Shown here one piece after another: positions 37,157 to 49,598 of a stretch of DNA of 64,000 bases; within the stretch, counting starts at the first letter, position 1; each line of letters begins with the position of its first letter. Under the pieces are notes generated by a model. That model searched no databases and had not been told where the DNA came from. It saw only the letters and a program-made list of their open reading frames with translations. Origin of the DNA: Manduca sexta (taxonomy: Eukaryota > Arthropoda > Insecta > Lepidoptera > Sphingidae); NCBI RefSeq assembly GCF_014839805.1, contig NC_051116.1, forward strand, positions 7,917,556-7,981,555, written 5' to 3'. Position numbers and translations under genes: made by a program.

Positions 37157-39329
37157 AATTATATTCTGTTTTTAAATATACCACTATGTGCCTGCACCCT
37201 TAGAATTTATAGGAGACGTGACAGTGCCAAAAGATTATTTTATACTAGTTGTTGCTCGGGGCTTTGTCCGAGTCAAGTCTCTGTCGCTACAAAAGTCTCT
37301 TAAACAATACGACGTCAGCGCCATCTTTTTGATAAATCTAATTAGAAATTCCATTTTTTCCCACGGGAGCAATATTACCGGGATAAAAGTGGCCTATGTG
37401 TTAATCCAGGTTATGGTCTACCTGTGCAATAAATATCATTTAGATCAGTCAAAGTGTTACAGCGTTTTCTTGTAACATTCATACATTTTAAAAATTTTCG
37501 CTTTCTTTATTGTATTAGTAAGAAAAGGATTGATGTTTTTTTTTCGTATTAAAATACGGTATATTGTGTAAAAGTTTTGCGAAATAAAGCACTTATATTA
37601 GATACGTATTTCTGTTGTATTTTAGAAGTAACAGTTAACAGGTAAAAGGGTTTGACATAACCGCCGACAGTAATGCCAACATGCGGCAGAAATTAAAATT
37701 ATACAAATTGTGTTCCATTTTGTTAATACAGACACACAATATCACGCATTTATACCCAAAGGGGTATGCAGAGGCGCAACCAGGGCGTCCACATTTCGCC
37801 AAGTGTGTTCCGTCCCATGATGTGATAGGGGGCGAGCCTATCGCCATATCAGGCACAAATTCCAGACTCCGGGCTGATATTGAGCATAAAATCCCAAATA
37901 TCACTTTGCCCGACCCGGGATTAGAACCCAGAACCTCAGCGCTGTCGTACTGCGCATGGAGTACAACTACGAAACCGAGGCAGTCTCACTTTGTTAATAT
38001 ACTACAACAATACATTAACATGTCGTTTCTATGGGCCGAAATGAAATCCCAAAATCCAGTATCCGAGCAGAAAAACCCATAATTTTACCTGACCCAGGCA
38101 TCGAACCTGAGATCCCAGCGCGAAACTACCGCAATACAACAAAGCCACTGCCACATTCTATACATTTTTCACACTTCAATATGAACACAATTAACGAAAA
38201 TTTTACGATTCCTACTCGAGTTGCGAACAGTAAACGTAACACCCGACCCAGTTAATAACCATGCGAGTTTAATCAACCGGAGTGTCCGGAATACCGGTAA
38301 AAATTCCGTTCCGGACTGTGTTGATTAATTAATCGTGAGTTGATGTGGTTAATTAATCAGTTTGTTTTTTTTTTTTGATGGGACTGTGTGCTGCCATTCG
38401 CATTTCAATGAGATAATATGTGGTTTCATTTAGTAACACAATGTCAAAATGATATGTATATGTTAGTGTTATTTCTATAGCTATCTATATACGTATCAAG
38501 TAATATTCAACTCTATATACAACTTATCCTATATGTCTACGGCTTTAGACTAATCCCGTACATTACAAGATTGCCGTTGAATCAGTAATTTCTGGTAATA
38601 CTATCGATTTGGATGATTGCCTATTTGTAATATGAATGCGTGTGTTAGGAGCGGAAGCGAGTTAATTAAAAAATTAAATATCACTGTGTATAGAAATACT
38701 TTCACAAATAATTCACTAACCAACCGATCGGTACGAGTGTACACGACCAAGTGCCACGGTCTGTTAAATTCTCAGTGTTTTTATAGCAAAGGAATGTCAT
38801 AAATACCCTCACAGTATTTTTGTTCTAAAACATTCACAGCATTTTTATTATAACACGTGCAATGTTCAGCAGTAAACGTGAATTGTATTGCTTGACTCGT
38901 AAAAGTTACTATTGGTAATTTATTTACCATAATACTGTAACAATCAACAGAATACAATACTTCAACAATTTTCGATAAATAACAACTAAAAAAAATTACG
39001 TCAGAGATTCTACTGCACCTGATGGTAAGCAGAGTGGGGTCCAGATAGAGTTTACTGAGGAGAGATTACCTCTCGCTAGTCAAGACAATGCTTGCCTGTT
39101 AAAATTGAATATACACAGGCTGTGTACGAGTTAGCTCGTAGCCAGTAAGTGCATTGCAGCGTCAACGCTTTACGCCACACCAATGCTTTTATTAAACCTA
39201 TAAGATCAGTGCGCAAAGCAATCAGACTGCATTAGGTCGTGCGTGCTCCTGTCCTAACATCAGTATCATACTATCAATAAGCAAATTATCAATATATGAA
39301 TTCTCTCGTATCCTGGACTATCATTTCAA
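37157..39329. repeat. Start of contig C, overlapping inverted contig B
   Basis: Near-identical reverse complement of 13070-15247. It is intronic to sm and contains a Helitron-like fragment (37225-37450), a SINE family 2 copy on the minus strand (about 37715-37988) and a second degenerate SINE head (about 38030-38150, minus). The frames of 60-133 codons across it are repeat-derived. Confidence 0.9.
37715..37988 (-). mobile_element. SINE family 2, minus strand (same insertion as 14416)
   Basis: The same copy as 14416-14685 seen through the inverted overlap, with the same altered B-box (GGATTAGAACC on this strand). It is not an independent insertion. Confidence 0.75.
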
Positions 39330-39479
39330 ATCAACACTATCAACCAAGGGTGTAGCAGTCCCGTAGTAGTCCGTACAGGCTGATCGCGTAACGCGAAACT
39401 TACCTGGGCCACTATAGCAAGTTTTCCAGCGGATATTAATGTTTCTTCGGAGTGTTTAATATATTTATTGTATTCACAG

Positions 39480-39575
39480 CGCGACGGGCGCGGCTACGGG
39501 CCCGAGGGTTATGGCGGTGAGGGATTCGTGCCTCCACCTCCGATGCACCATCCGTCCATGCCGCCACAGAACCAG
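39480..39575 (+). CDS. sm: sm exon: Gly/Pro-rich linker
   Basis: 96 bp, phase 0 at both ends, after a TTCACAG acceptor. It reads RDGRGYGPEGYGGEGF and VPPPPMHHPSMPPQNQ and ends at GTATTA. It continues the Pro/His-rich segment of the reversed exon at 16120-16199. Confidence 0.9.
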
Positions 39576-42500
39576 GTATTACACATTCAAAGCTACGCAG
39601 TCCTCCTTGGTTAAGAGTGTAGAATGACTTCATATGGAAGGAAAAGATCCAGGGTCTATGAAAGGAATGCATTCTCGCGAGATCTCGAGTTATGTTTCGT
39701 GATTCAAGCTCGTGGGCTTGGCGATCTTTTGTTGTAATGTCGTTCGAGTCTTCGAATGGATTGGTGGAAACAAATGGCCCACCGTTGATGCCAAATTAAA
39801 CTGCGGGATCTCAATTAGCCAATCTCGATTCGAGACTGCATTCCGTACTCTCTACATAGTCTAATGCAGAATAATCTGAAAGTAAATGATCAGTTCCAGA
39901 TGGACCCATGATCTACGAATGACGCTTTGCAAAGTGTTAGTATAGTGGTGGGCTTATAAAAAACTATTTTCCTAATCCGTATTTCACGCTGTTTATTTGT
40001 TTTCATTATTGAATTTTTCTTTTTTTAATAATTTTTACTCCACTAATTACGTATTCTCTTTTTATTGTAAAAAAACTTTACTTAATGTTTTTTGTCCTTA
40101 AATTTTATTTGAATCCCATTGCCAATAGTATTTTCTTTTTCATTGTGTTTTTTAATTGTTTCTCATTGCCTGACCGCGTGTCCAATGATGGACACCATGT
40201 ACAACGGAAAGGGCATTTAGGTTAAGTGCTCGATGTTTAACCGTTTTTGTGACGTTAGGGCGGTCCTCCACAGCAAGGCGCGGTGATGATGGTGTACGGC
40301 CTGGACCCGCAGACCGCCAACGCTGATAGACTGTTCAACCTGTGCTGTCTGTACGGGAATGTCGTCAGAGTGAGTAATATCATTTTTTATGTCCCACTGG
40401 GTACGGATTTTATTTGATGAAAAGATTAGAGTGGTCTCTCATTACGCTTATTGGTAGGTACATAGGTATTTCACGTACCTTATTTTTTTTTTATTCTAAT
40501 TGATGTAAATATGTCTCCTTTTATTGTGTATAAGTCACATGAAATTTAAATAATAACAATAAAAATAATGTCTATGTTTTTTTTCATATATTCAGCACTT
40601 GTTTTTTATTTTTTTTTTTCACGAAAAAAATAATGTATATTTTTTGCATTCGAATATCCAAAAAAACCGTGTTCCAGATAAAGTTCTTGAAGACGAAAGA
40701 GGGCACCGCGATGGTACAGATGGGCGACGGCGTCTCCGTCGAGCGCTGCGTGCAGAACCTCAACAACGTCACCGTCGGCGAGTACACACTCACACTCGCG
40801 TAAGTTGCGTCATGATCGTCAACGTCTTGCAGAGGTGGAAGGGGCTAGGGATTTATAAAAAAAAAAAAAAAAGAAATACAAAATGAGTCTTGAATTACGA
40901 TCAAGCCTTAAAAATATAAAAAAAAAGAAAAAAATCGTCAACGTCAACATCATTATCATAAATATTAATGTTACCATCATTATGAACAGAATCGTTATCT
41001 ATAAAATTGTTAAAGGTTTTCATCATAATTAGAATCATTGATATAAATAGTATTACACGTACTATTTCACATAAAACTTTTTTCTGCCATGCCCAAAAAG
41101 CTTCCGAACAAAAAGTTTACAAGAAGTTTAAAACTAAAAGGGACAATGTTATGTAAAAATATTCGCCAAATTTGCACCCTCTTGAATCTTCACTTCGAGA
41201 AACTATAATGGAATTAGATATTCCTTTTTTATACACTTGAATGGGAAACGATGCTCGCCTGATGGAATGCGTAACAGCTGCCTATAAACAATAGCAACAT
41301 TAAGTGACAGTGGCGTAGCGTAGATAGGTGGGGGTACTTTTAGGGGGAAGAAGGGGTAAGGGGATAGAAAATGCATGAAATAAAACATGTTTCGTTTTTA
41401 GCAGTATCTAGGGGTGGGTTGAGCGTGGCGCCCCACGTTCCAGAGAGGCCAAAGGATCTAGGGAGATCTGGGGACCTAAAATAAAGATAAAAGGCGTCAA
41501 AAAAAATTCTTTTACTTTTGTGGTGCTCAATAAAGAATTTTTCATCAATCTATCTTCAATTATGTAGGCAACTTAAAGTATTAAATTAGTTCACATAATT
41601 ACATGTATCCAGACTGACTTACACATAATCATTATATCATACTTATTAACCTCCTCGTGTACAGTTTCTCGAAGCAGGCGTACCTGTCCGAGGTGATGAA
41701 CCCATACCCGCTGCCTGACAAGAGCCCCTCGTTCAAAGACTACGTCGGCAACAAGAACAACCGCTTCCTGACACCAGCGTCCATACACAAGAACAGAATA
41801 CAGCCCCGTCGAAGGTAACATATGTTTTTCTCATTTTGAACATTTTTTTATTATATAGGTATATATTTTGTGATTTTGGTAAAAAAAAAAACACCTTCCA
41901 GAGCATGCTCTATAACCCTATGATGAGAAACATAAAAAATATTGAATAGAAATAAAGATTCTCACCTTCGACGATCGCCCAATTCACTGCCTTCTATATT
42001 GTTTTCAAATCTTTTTTATACATTTCCCACAAATTCGTCTTTTTTAAGTCAGGTCACCTTAGTTCCAATGGAGTGATATAACTTCCCTTCACCAAGCTGG
42101 TAAAAAAGCCTCGCATTAGTAAGTCCGTTACTGAGTACCAATAATAAGAAATATAAATGATGATGGTGACTGTTTCCAGGTGCTGCACTTCTTCAACACG
42201 CCGCCAGACGTGTCCGACGAGCAGCTGCTGCAGGTGTTCAAGGACTACGGCGTCACGCCGCCGCACACCATCTCCAAGTTCCCGCTCAAGAGTGAGAGGT
42301 GACGTTTACCCATTTATATTTCTTTTTTTGCTTAATTTCTTAGCAGCGTAAGGCAGTTGACTTCGCTGGAATGTATATGCCTTTTTTTAGAGTATTATTA
42401 TTTTCAAGAAGATAAATATGTGATTTTATTAAAACGTAAAGTAAAATCAAATACTCTGTATCAAAACACTTGGGCTAAACACTTTTATTCTTAGAAATGT

Positions 42501-43300
42501 TTTTTTTTACATTAGGTCAATAAATAATACTTTATAATAAATTACAGTACAATAATTTTATTCCTACATTCCAGATCATCGTCGGGCCTGATGGAATTTC
42601 AGAACATTTCGCAGTCGGTGATGGCTATTATGGCGTGCAACCACGCCACCATACAGCATCCAGGTGGGTTCATGTTTTAACACAATATGTACATCCTGTA
42701 TATAACATAGTATACAATGAAAAATTTACTGTTCGATGATATTATAACAAATCATTTCTTTTTTTTAAGTTAAATTAAATATAGAAAAGTTGTCTTAAAT
42801 TACAATTTTTTTTCGTGAGTCGCGCAAAAAATATGAGTTTGTGACTTATCGAGAAGAAAATGAGACCCTTTTTCTTAAAAACATGTTGCAGTTTTTTCTT
42901 TCCATCAACAAAATATTAAACTCTTAAAGCAATGATCGTTAAAATAACTCAATTCTAATAATCGCAAATACTAGCTCAATTTGACATTTTCAATTTTACC
43001 AACTACCCACATAATTTATAATCTATAGAGATTAGTTGTAATATTTACAAATATTAGCTCAATTTATTATTTTAATTTATGCCAATTACCCACATATTTA
43101 CATTCCAATCTAAGGTAACTAACCCTTCACGCTGAACGTTTCCAGGTGCGAAATTCCCGTTCGTGATGAAGCTCTGCTTCTCATCCTCGAGACAAATCGG
43201 CCAGGGCAAGGGACAGCAGCAGAAACAGGAGCAAAACCAAAACCCCAACCAGAACCAACGGCAAGGGCAAAATAACGGCATGGCCGAACACGAGTACTAG
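39480..43300 (+). CDS. sm: hnRNP L / smooth, C-terminal half (RRM3, RRM4), 8 exons
   Basis: An RNA-binding protein of the hnRNP L/PTB group. Known members bind CA-rich RNA in the nucleus and influence splicing and mRNA stability; the Drosophila member is smooth. Exons: 39480-39575, 40259-40369, 40678-40799, 41665-41814, 42180-42298, 42575-42663 and 43146-43300, plus two upstream exons on inverted contig B. All introns are GT-AG. A Pro-rich linker is followed by RRM3 (RNP2-like VMMVYGL, RNP1-like GTAMVQMG), then a linker with PYPLPDKSPSFKDYVGNKNN, then RRM4 (VLHFFNTPPDVSDEQLLQVF; SGLMEFQN). The family's KLCFSSSRQ end is followed by a Gln/Asn-rich tail and TAG. There is one apparent frame error: a C run at 41804-41807 is one base short for the family. 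RRM1 and RRM2 lie outside the window. Identification is firm. Confidence 0.92.
40259..40369 (+). CDS. sm: sm exon: start of RRM3
   Basis: 111 bp in phase 0, from GGPPQQGAVMMVYGLDPQ to FNLCCLYGNVVR, with a GTGAGT donor. It holds the RNP2 strand and first helix of RRM3. Confidence 0.95.
40678..40799 (+). CDS. sm: sm exon: rest of RRM3
   Basis: 122 bp, starting IKFLKTKEGTAMVQMGDG after a GTTCCAG acceptor and ending VGEYTLTLA with the last codon split by a GTAAGT donor. It holds the RNP1-like strand. Confidence 0.95.
41665..41814 (+). CDS. sm: sm exon: RRM3-RRM4 linker, with likely 1-base deletion
   Basis: 150 bp reading FSKQAYLSEVMNPYPLPD, then SPSFKDYVGNKNNRFLTP, then HKNRIQP. After the C4 run at 41804-41807 the frame leaves two bases over, while the next exon needs none (VLHFFNTPP starts at its first base). 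One more C would read IQPPSK and join in phase, as in hnRNP L relatives. It is most likely a homopolymer error in the assembly; a true frameshift is possible but would remove RRM4. Confidence 0.9.
42180..42298 (+). CDS. sm: sm exon: start of RRM4
   Basis: 119 bp beginning VLHFFNTPPDVSDEQLLQVF and ending FPLKSE plus two bases, with a GTGACG donor. It holds the RNP2 strand and first helix of RRM4. Confidence 0.95.
42575..42663 (+). CDS. sm: sm exon: rest of RRM4
   Basis: 89 bp reading SSSGLMEFQNISQSVMAIMA and CNHATIQHP, with an ATTCCAG acceptor and a GTGGGT donor. It holds the RNP1-like strand and second helix. Confidence 0.95.
43146..43300 (+). CDS. sm: sm terminal exon with Gln/Asn-rich tail and stop
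   Basis: 155 bp from AKFPFVMKLCFSSSRQ, the conserved end of RRM4, into about 33 residues dominated by Gln and Asn, ending NGMAEHEY and TAG at 43298-43300. The tail is low-complexity and of prion-like composition. Confidence 0.93.
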
Positions 43301-46300
43301 TAAGAAACGTTAAACTGTATTCCTAGTGTAATTGTGTAAAAAAAAAAAAGCGCGAGGAGAATAAAAAAAAAAATGACGTGGTTAAACAAAAGACATGTAA
43401 AATTGCGTTTAGAACGTCGGACCAAATGTTATGTCGGTATGACATTTTTATAAGTTGGCAGCACTGATGGGTGAGGATAAGGTTGTTTTGTCTATGTACT
43501 TTGTTTTTTTTTTTGAAAGGTAAGCCAAAGATAAATGTTACCAGCTTAATGTTGATAATAGAATTCAAATGAATTATAGTTGTCCGTTTTTACGTTTTTT
43601 TAATTATAGTGTTTATTGTACTTATATTCGCCTATGTACAGTGTGATGTTTTTTTTCGGGTTCATTTTCGATCCCGATAAAAAACATTGTGTATAGTGTA
43701 TTAATTTCTGCACAAAGTATAGTTAGGAGCCAAAATATATACGTATAAATAAATTAGTCGAGTTAAAAAAAAATACATTTTCGACTCCGGTCCGTTGACG
43801 AACTTCCTTATTTTTATATCGATATAGTATTCTACTATTTAATGTTGTGTTTTGTGTTGTCATAATTTTATCTGGAAATATTGCCGGCCTAAGTATCGGA
43901 ATGCTTTCAAATGTTATATATTTTAAATCTAGAAACGTGGTGACAGTTTTGACGTTGGCAACACAGTGTGTATTGTCAGAAAATGGCAACTCTCAGTCTA
44001 GTCAAAAATCTTAAGCATAAAATACATAGCAATAAAGCAATATATTTATGTATGTTATTTAGTATTTGACTGACCTTTTTATTTCTGTACAATATTCCAT
44101 TTTTTTTTACTGTAGGGACCATAGACAAGATTATTTTATTTTATTTTTTTGCTTAATTCCCGTTATTAGAGATCGGATTCTACATTTATATATTTAAAGC
44201 ACATTGTTATAATAACACTTTTAATGAAAGTGACACAGCTATTATGAAAAATTAGTGACAAGCGAAAATAGGCCTTGTAGTCTGGTCTCTGTTTTTTTTA
44301 AATGATTATCTGCCACAGGTGTACGTACGAAATAAAGATGTGTTCAGTCATCCCTTTTAAAATATATATATCGTATCAAATTTTATTCCGATGAATATCC
44401 CTTTTTCGTCTTTTGCCGAAATTCCGTCGGCGCAAGACACTGTCATGCGAAACTATAAGCTTTTATATAATTATATAAATTTTGTTATTCTCTCAAAATA
44501 TCTATTCTTGTAATAAATATACACGGTGTTTCCTAATTGTTTTTCACGTTTTATAGTGAATCTTGCGGCGGGTGCGCATGATTGCAAGCATATTTTTTGC
44601 CTGCACAAGTATTTTACGTGTGTAATAAAAATTGTGCAATGTATGCCACGTGTGATGTACTACATGTTATGCGCATGCGTACTGTATATGCAGTCATGTG
44701 TACCCGTCTTTATAATATGTCTGACACTGGAGCATTTGACAAGTAAACGTAATGAATAAAAATATCTGAATAATATGTTGATAGTGTGTTTTCAACAGTG
44801 CTTTGGGGACCTTAATATTCTTGTAATATAATGTATTTTTGTATTTAAAATGTTGTTATTCGAGCACAAATTACGTGTTAAATATTTACAGACAATATTA
44901 TCGCAATTTTAAAACAAATTAATCGACAAATATAGGACAAAGTTGATTAAAAATTATTTTCGGTTTTCTTTTTTGTATTTAATAAATGACAAAATGAGTA
45001 TTGCATTGGGTCTTAGCAGTTAGACTCATGTCCAAGACACAAGCTAAAATGTAAAAATCGAAACCTTATTATTATTATTATTATGTATATTACCGAAATA
45101 GAATATCGTAAGCATATCTATCAAATATTCTACAATATTTTATTCCTACTATATTTAAACCCACATGCACTGTTGAAAACACCAAACAAACAGCTTAATA
45201 CTTTCCGTTCCTTCTTATCTAAGCCAAATAATAAGCCAAAGTTTTAAAGCGTTAGATTTAAAAATTATAAATAAAATACATTGTAAAGATTTAAAAAAAA
45301 AAATGTACATATGCTGTCGATAAAGTTGATTTCGCGCCAATAGACATTATAAAACAATCAAGTACTCTAGTGTCAAGTAAAATATCGTTCTAATTATAAA
45401 TTAGTGAAAAATACGCTATATGTCTAAGTATGTGGACATACAAGTCTATATGTTAAGTTAGATTATGACATATCCCTGTGCGGCATGTGATGTGTACATG
45501 TGTCAATTTGCTACACCCTGTAGTTATAGGTGTACGGTTCGCAGGCGGACACTACTGTAGTGTATAAATAAAATGATGGCAAAATGCTTTTTAACGCTTT
45601 GTCAATTTAGATTTGTACTCAATGTAGTAGTTTATAGGGATTTATAAAATGAATTCGGTATTCTCGGAAGTGAATTTTGTATTTTCCCAAATTTATGATA
45701 CCGGTATTTTTTTTTTAACCGGATTTGTTTTATAAAATCCTTTTTTGAAAACAGCAGTGTCCGTCTGTTAAAATGCTTGTCCTGTCGAAAGTATGTCAAT
45801 TTCTATTATTTTCTCTAAAGCCTTGTGTTGAGACGGGCAAAGACTTTTAAATGTACAGTCGTCGGTCAATGTTATATGTCAAATTCTAAAAAAATCTATT
45901 ATAATGTAGTATCAATGTATTCGGCTGTTGTAAAAAAAAATCTAATTATGCTTCGAAATTACATATCACGAAGACAAATAATTAAAAATTAATATATGTC
46001 TATTATATAACGTACATACATGTCTTTTCACAATATTAACAAAACACAGATCAGTCTAATTTTGCTCAAAAATTATTTTCTTCTTTTTTTTTTATTTTTA
46101 TGTTCTTTTTTGTTTTTTTTCTGCATTTTAATACCTCTTTTTTTTATTTTCATACTCTTTTTACAAACATATGGTAGGGTACTTAACATTTTAACACACT
46201 TTTGATCCCGAAACCGAAAAAAACGTATGTTTTTGTTTTACATAATCATTTTTAAAATAAAACTTAACACAGAAATACTGAAAAAAGCTAAAAATTATAA

Positions 46301-49300
46301 AAAAAAATACAGAAATTTGTAAAACAAACGTTCAGTTTCGCGATCAAAAGTGATAATAATCGGTACATAGAACTCACATAAGACTATTTGCTTCTAGCTA
46401 ACGGCGAAAGCGGCGGGTCACTCACACACACATATCAAGACGGACGGCAACACACAGACACACACAGGCACACCACAACGAGTGCGGGGGACAGGGGGGA
46501 ACAGGGGTGGGGACAAACGTTGCCTTTGAATAATTGAACTTCCACCCATTCACCCCAACACAATAAGTTGCCAGCTGTATAAAACACATGGGTGATGTTT
46601 GTTACAAAGGCAACGAAAGTAATAATTCCTTTATATTTACAATTTGTGATCTAGATCACACTTATAAAGACATTAACAGTTAGATTCTTTAATATAATTT
46701 AGTACACAGTAACATGTTTTTTTTTTTTCATAATATTATATGAATAACACATTTTTTACATTTCCATTTAATTTTTTTCTTTTTTGTTTTTATTTTTTTT
46801 TTGGTATGGGGCGTTGCCCCGTCGGATGCATTGTGCATTTTGTTTTTTTTTTTTTGTCGAAACTAGTTTATTAGGTATTGGTTAAGTAATATTCCCATTT
46901 TATGAATTACTGTTAGAAAAATTTAGTTTAATACAACAGTGCCATTTTCAAACTCGACGGTTTTGATTTAGTAGAGTTTTGAGAATGGTATTGCTTACCC
47001 GTTCTTGCGGTTTTGTAGTAAAATTGATATTAGTTCGTGAGTATATGTTGGTAATTTTGTTTTATCTCGTTTTTGCCCCGTTTCGGTTGTTTAAGTTACC
47101 CGAAAAATATTCGAAAATCGGTTGTTATGTAACCGCGATTGTGAACTCATACAAGTAATAAAAAAAGTGGTATAAGATAGAATATTTGGGTTTTATTTTG
47201 TTTTAATATTAGGCAAGCTTGGAGTGTGCATGTTTCTTTTATTATTTTTGCATGTTAGGGATGTTAATAAAAATTAGACGCCATCATTTTTTAACCATTT
47301 TACTCTAAACTGTTTAAGAACCAAAAATCTAATTATAAGATATAGTTTAGCACTCTTTAGGCTAGTAGTAAGTGTCATTGCGATGTCAATTATATTCGAT
47401 TAGTGGGAAAAATATGACAGTAATGGATTTTCTATAAATTTTTCTTAGAAAATTAACGTTTCGACACAAAAGTGACGAACACACGGTACGCTCTTGGGAT
47501 ATCTGAAATGGAGTTTGTAACAGTTTGCGCCGTTAATACTTTCGTTCTTATTTAAGAATAGATGTTTGTATGGTGTGCCCTCGTGCTAGCTTGTCTATAT
47601 TGCTGTTTATGATCTCCAAGCCTCTACACTTCCCCCCTACGCCCTAACATCCGTAAATTTGCAACACGTCAATTTTAATAATATTTTAGCGAGCGGAGAA
47701 CAATAAACAGTGTTATAGCCAATCATAAAGAATAGATATCTTAAATAGCTGAAAATAAATCAATGTTATCAGGTAAATAGATGCATATCTTTTTCTCTAG
47801 AAATATTTTCAAATGGAAAAAAATAAGTGTTTTAGTGTTAGGATTTCGATGTCGTGATAGCTTACAATTTTGTGTTTAAGTGTACAGAGAAATATATAAT
47901 GCGAAATTCTTTTTGGATTGTTAATAATTTATTCCTTGTTTTTTATGTACGTTGTGGACAAATGACACTATTCTACTCTGTTGAACGCCATGGACTGACA
48001 CTATGACTAATTTTAGTCATTAAAACTGACTCAGTTTCAGTGACTAAAATCACGCATAACAAAAACGCTGAATTGCTTTACAAAAATAACACAAGAAACA
48101 GCACTCTGGCATATGTTTTAAGAATATTGTAATTTTCATTTTCCTTTTAGTCTCATTGGATTAGGTCTTGTAGTTACAATGTGAACATTAAATACATGTC
48201 AACACAACAATAATCTTTCATTTCATACACGACACGTACAAACGTTTACAAATTGGAAATAAATCTGTACCTATGTTTACCAACTTGTAATGTAGACGTA
48301 TCTAATACATGTTTTAAAAAATGTTTTTAGAATAATTCCGCCCTATGAAACCTCTTTACCCATACAAAATCCCTATATTCCATTTCAAATGCAATATTTT
48401 TATAAAAAGTATTTTATAAGTCTTCAAGTAAGCCAAAATAAAGAATATCTTGATTTTTTTTAACTTTTCAATTTAGTTACGTCTACATTATATTGATTTA
48501 TTTCTTTGTATAAAAACACTTTTCATATGGTACGGATTTATTCGATTGTTAAACTTTGCCTGCGACTGTACATGTCACCCTTTCCTGCATTTTCTAAACA
48601 TACTTCTGTCCTTTCCAAACCTAAAACAAATAACAAATTCATAAAAGTGGACCTGCTGAAGATTTTATTATTTTTCTTGTGACAAATATTTCTGTTTCTA
48701 AAAAATATTTTATTATTGATAACTCTAAAATCTTGCTCAAATTAGAATCTCCACTTCACAAATTAATATTTCAACACATCTCAGTATATTCCAACAAAAT
48801 GACTTCACACAAATCAAGAATAAAAGAAGAATTGTATAAATAAAAGTTTAAAATGGTGAGAACAATATGTCAATATGTAAATAGTAAGTACACATTATTC
48901 TGAGATTTTTTTAAAACTTAATTGTAAAAATAGAAAAAGTTATTTATAGAGCTGCACTCGTGACGCAAATGTAAATTGTATAGAAATAAATAATGTTTTT
49001 GACTGAAGTGTATCATTTCTTTTCATCTTTAGGCAATCGAATTTATAAGTACTTGCCCGAAATAAAGTATGAAATTCGAAGTGCGAACTATCAAAACTAA
49101 AATTCCTGAATACATTTTAAATTGGCGCCAAAGATTTGACACTGACATAAACTAAAAGGCAAAGGCTGCATGACCATACAGCCAAGTTCAACAAATTTGA
49201 ATAATTAAACAAATACTAAATCAATATTGTTCTTTTTATTTTACTTTCTCATACTTATATCCAATAGAACAATATTAAGACCTCAAGTTATTATAAAAAC

Positions 49301-49560
49301 AGCTTTCTAGGATAAAAAATGGATTTGCAAACGAACGTAACCGGATGATACTAGCGCTCCTAATGGCGAATATGAGAAACTTCCAATGATTGAGTACGTA
49401 ATGGTGGCTGCCTGCTTGTCTCATTCATTGCTGACAACATATTTACATTAAAACCATCTGAAAACCTTCAGAAAATAATAAAATCAAATGAGATATTCAA
49501 AATTATAGGCAGGTGGGTGATATTTTTCGCGTTTTATCGTATTATATAGCAATTTATATG
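43301..49560 (+). other. sm: Probable long sm 3' UTR and intergenic region
   Basis: About 6.2 kb of AT-rich, apparently unique sequence with almost none of the repeats that fill the rest of the window. AATAAA occurs at 44031, 44331, 44755 and near 48985, among others, so the poly(A) site cannot be fixed. The low repeat load suggests that at least part is transcribed UTR. No credible open frame is seen; the 77-codon frame at 44526 has no recognisable homologue. Confidence 0.5.
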
Positions 49561-49586
49561 TGAATAAAGTGCGTGTAGTGCCAAAA

Positions 49587-49598
49587 ATGGCGGCCACG
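49587..49598 (+). CDS. Possible first exon of the ZAD zinc-finger gene (or uORF start)
   Basis: An ATG in good context (CCAAAAATGG) is followed by GCGGCCACG and a GTAAGT donor. If it is spliced to 51289 it reads MAATNEQLLLF, one base out of the ZAD frame, and meets a stop (TAA) at the 51367/52271 junction. It is therefore either the start of an upstream open frame overlapping the true start at 51290, part of an unrelated alternative exon, or in frame with a one-base error nearby. Treat it as 5' UTR or uncertain coding. Confidence 0.35.

Noticed and set aside
36612..37303. Open frames across the second N run
   Set aside because: Mostly undetermined bases, and the two sides are probably not true neighbours.
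42054..42266. Minus-strand frames over sm exons (for example 42054-42266 and 41591-41821)
   Set aside because: They are shadows of the plus-strand RRM coding exons.
43301..49000. Pumilio-type TGTANATA sites in the probable sm 3' UTR (for example near 48876)
   Set aside because: Such octamers are expected by chance in several kilobases of AT-rich sequence; no clustering is visible.
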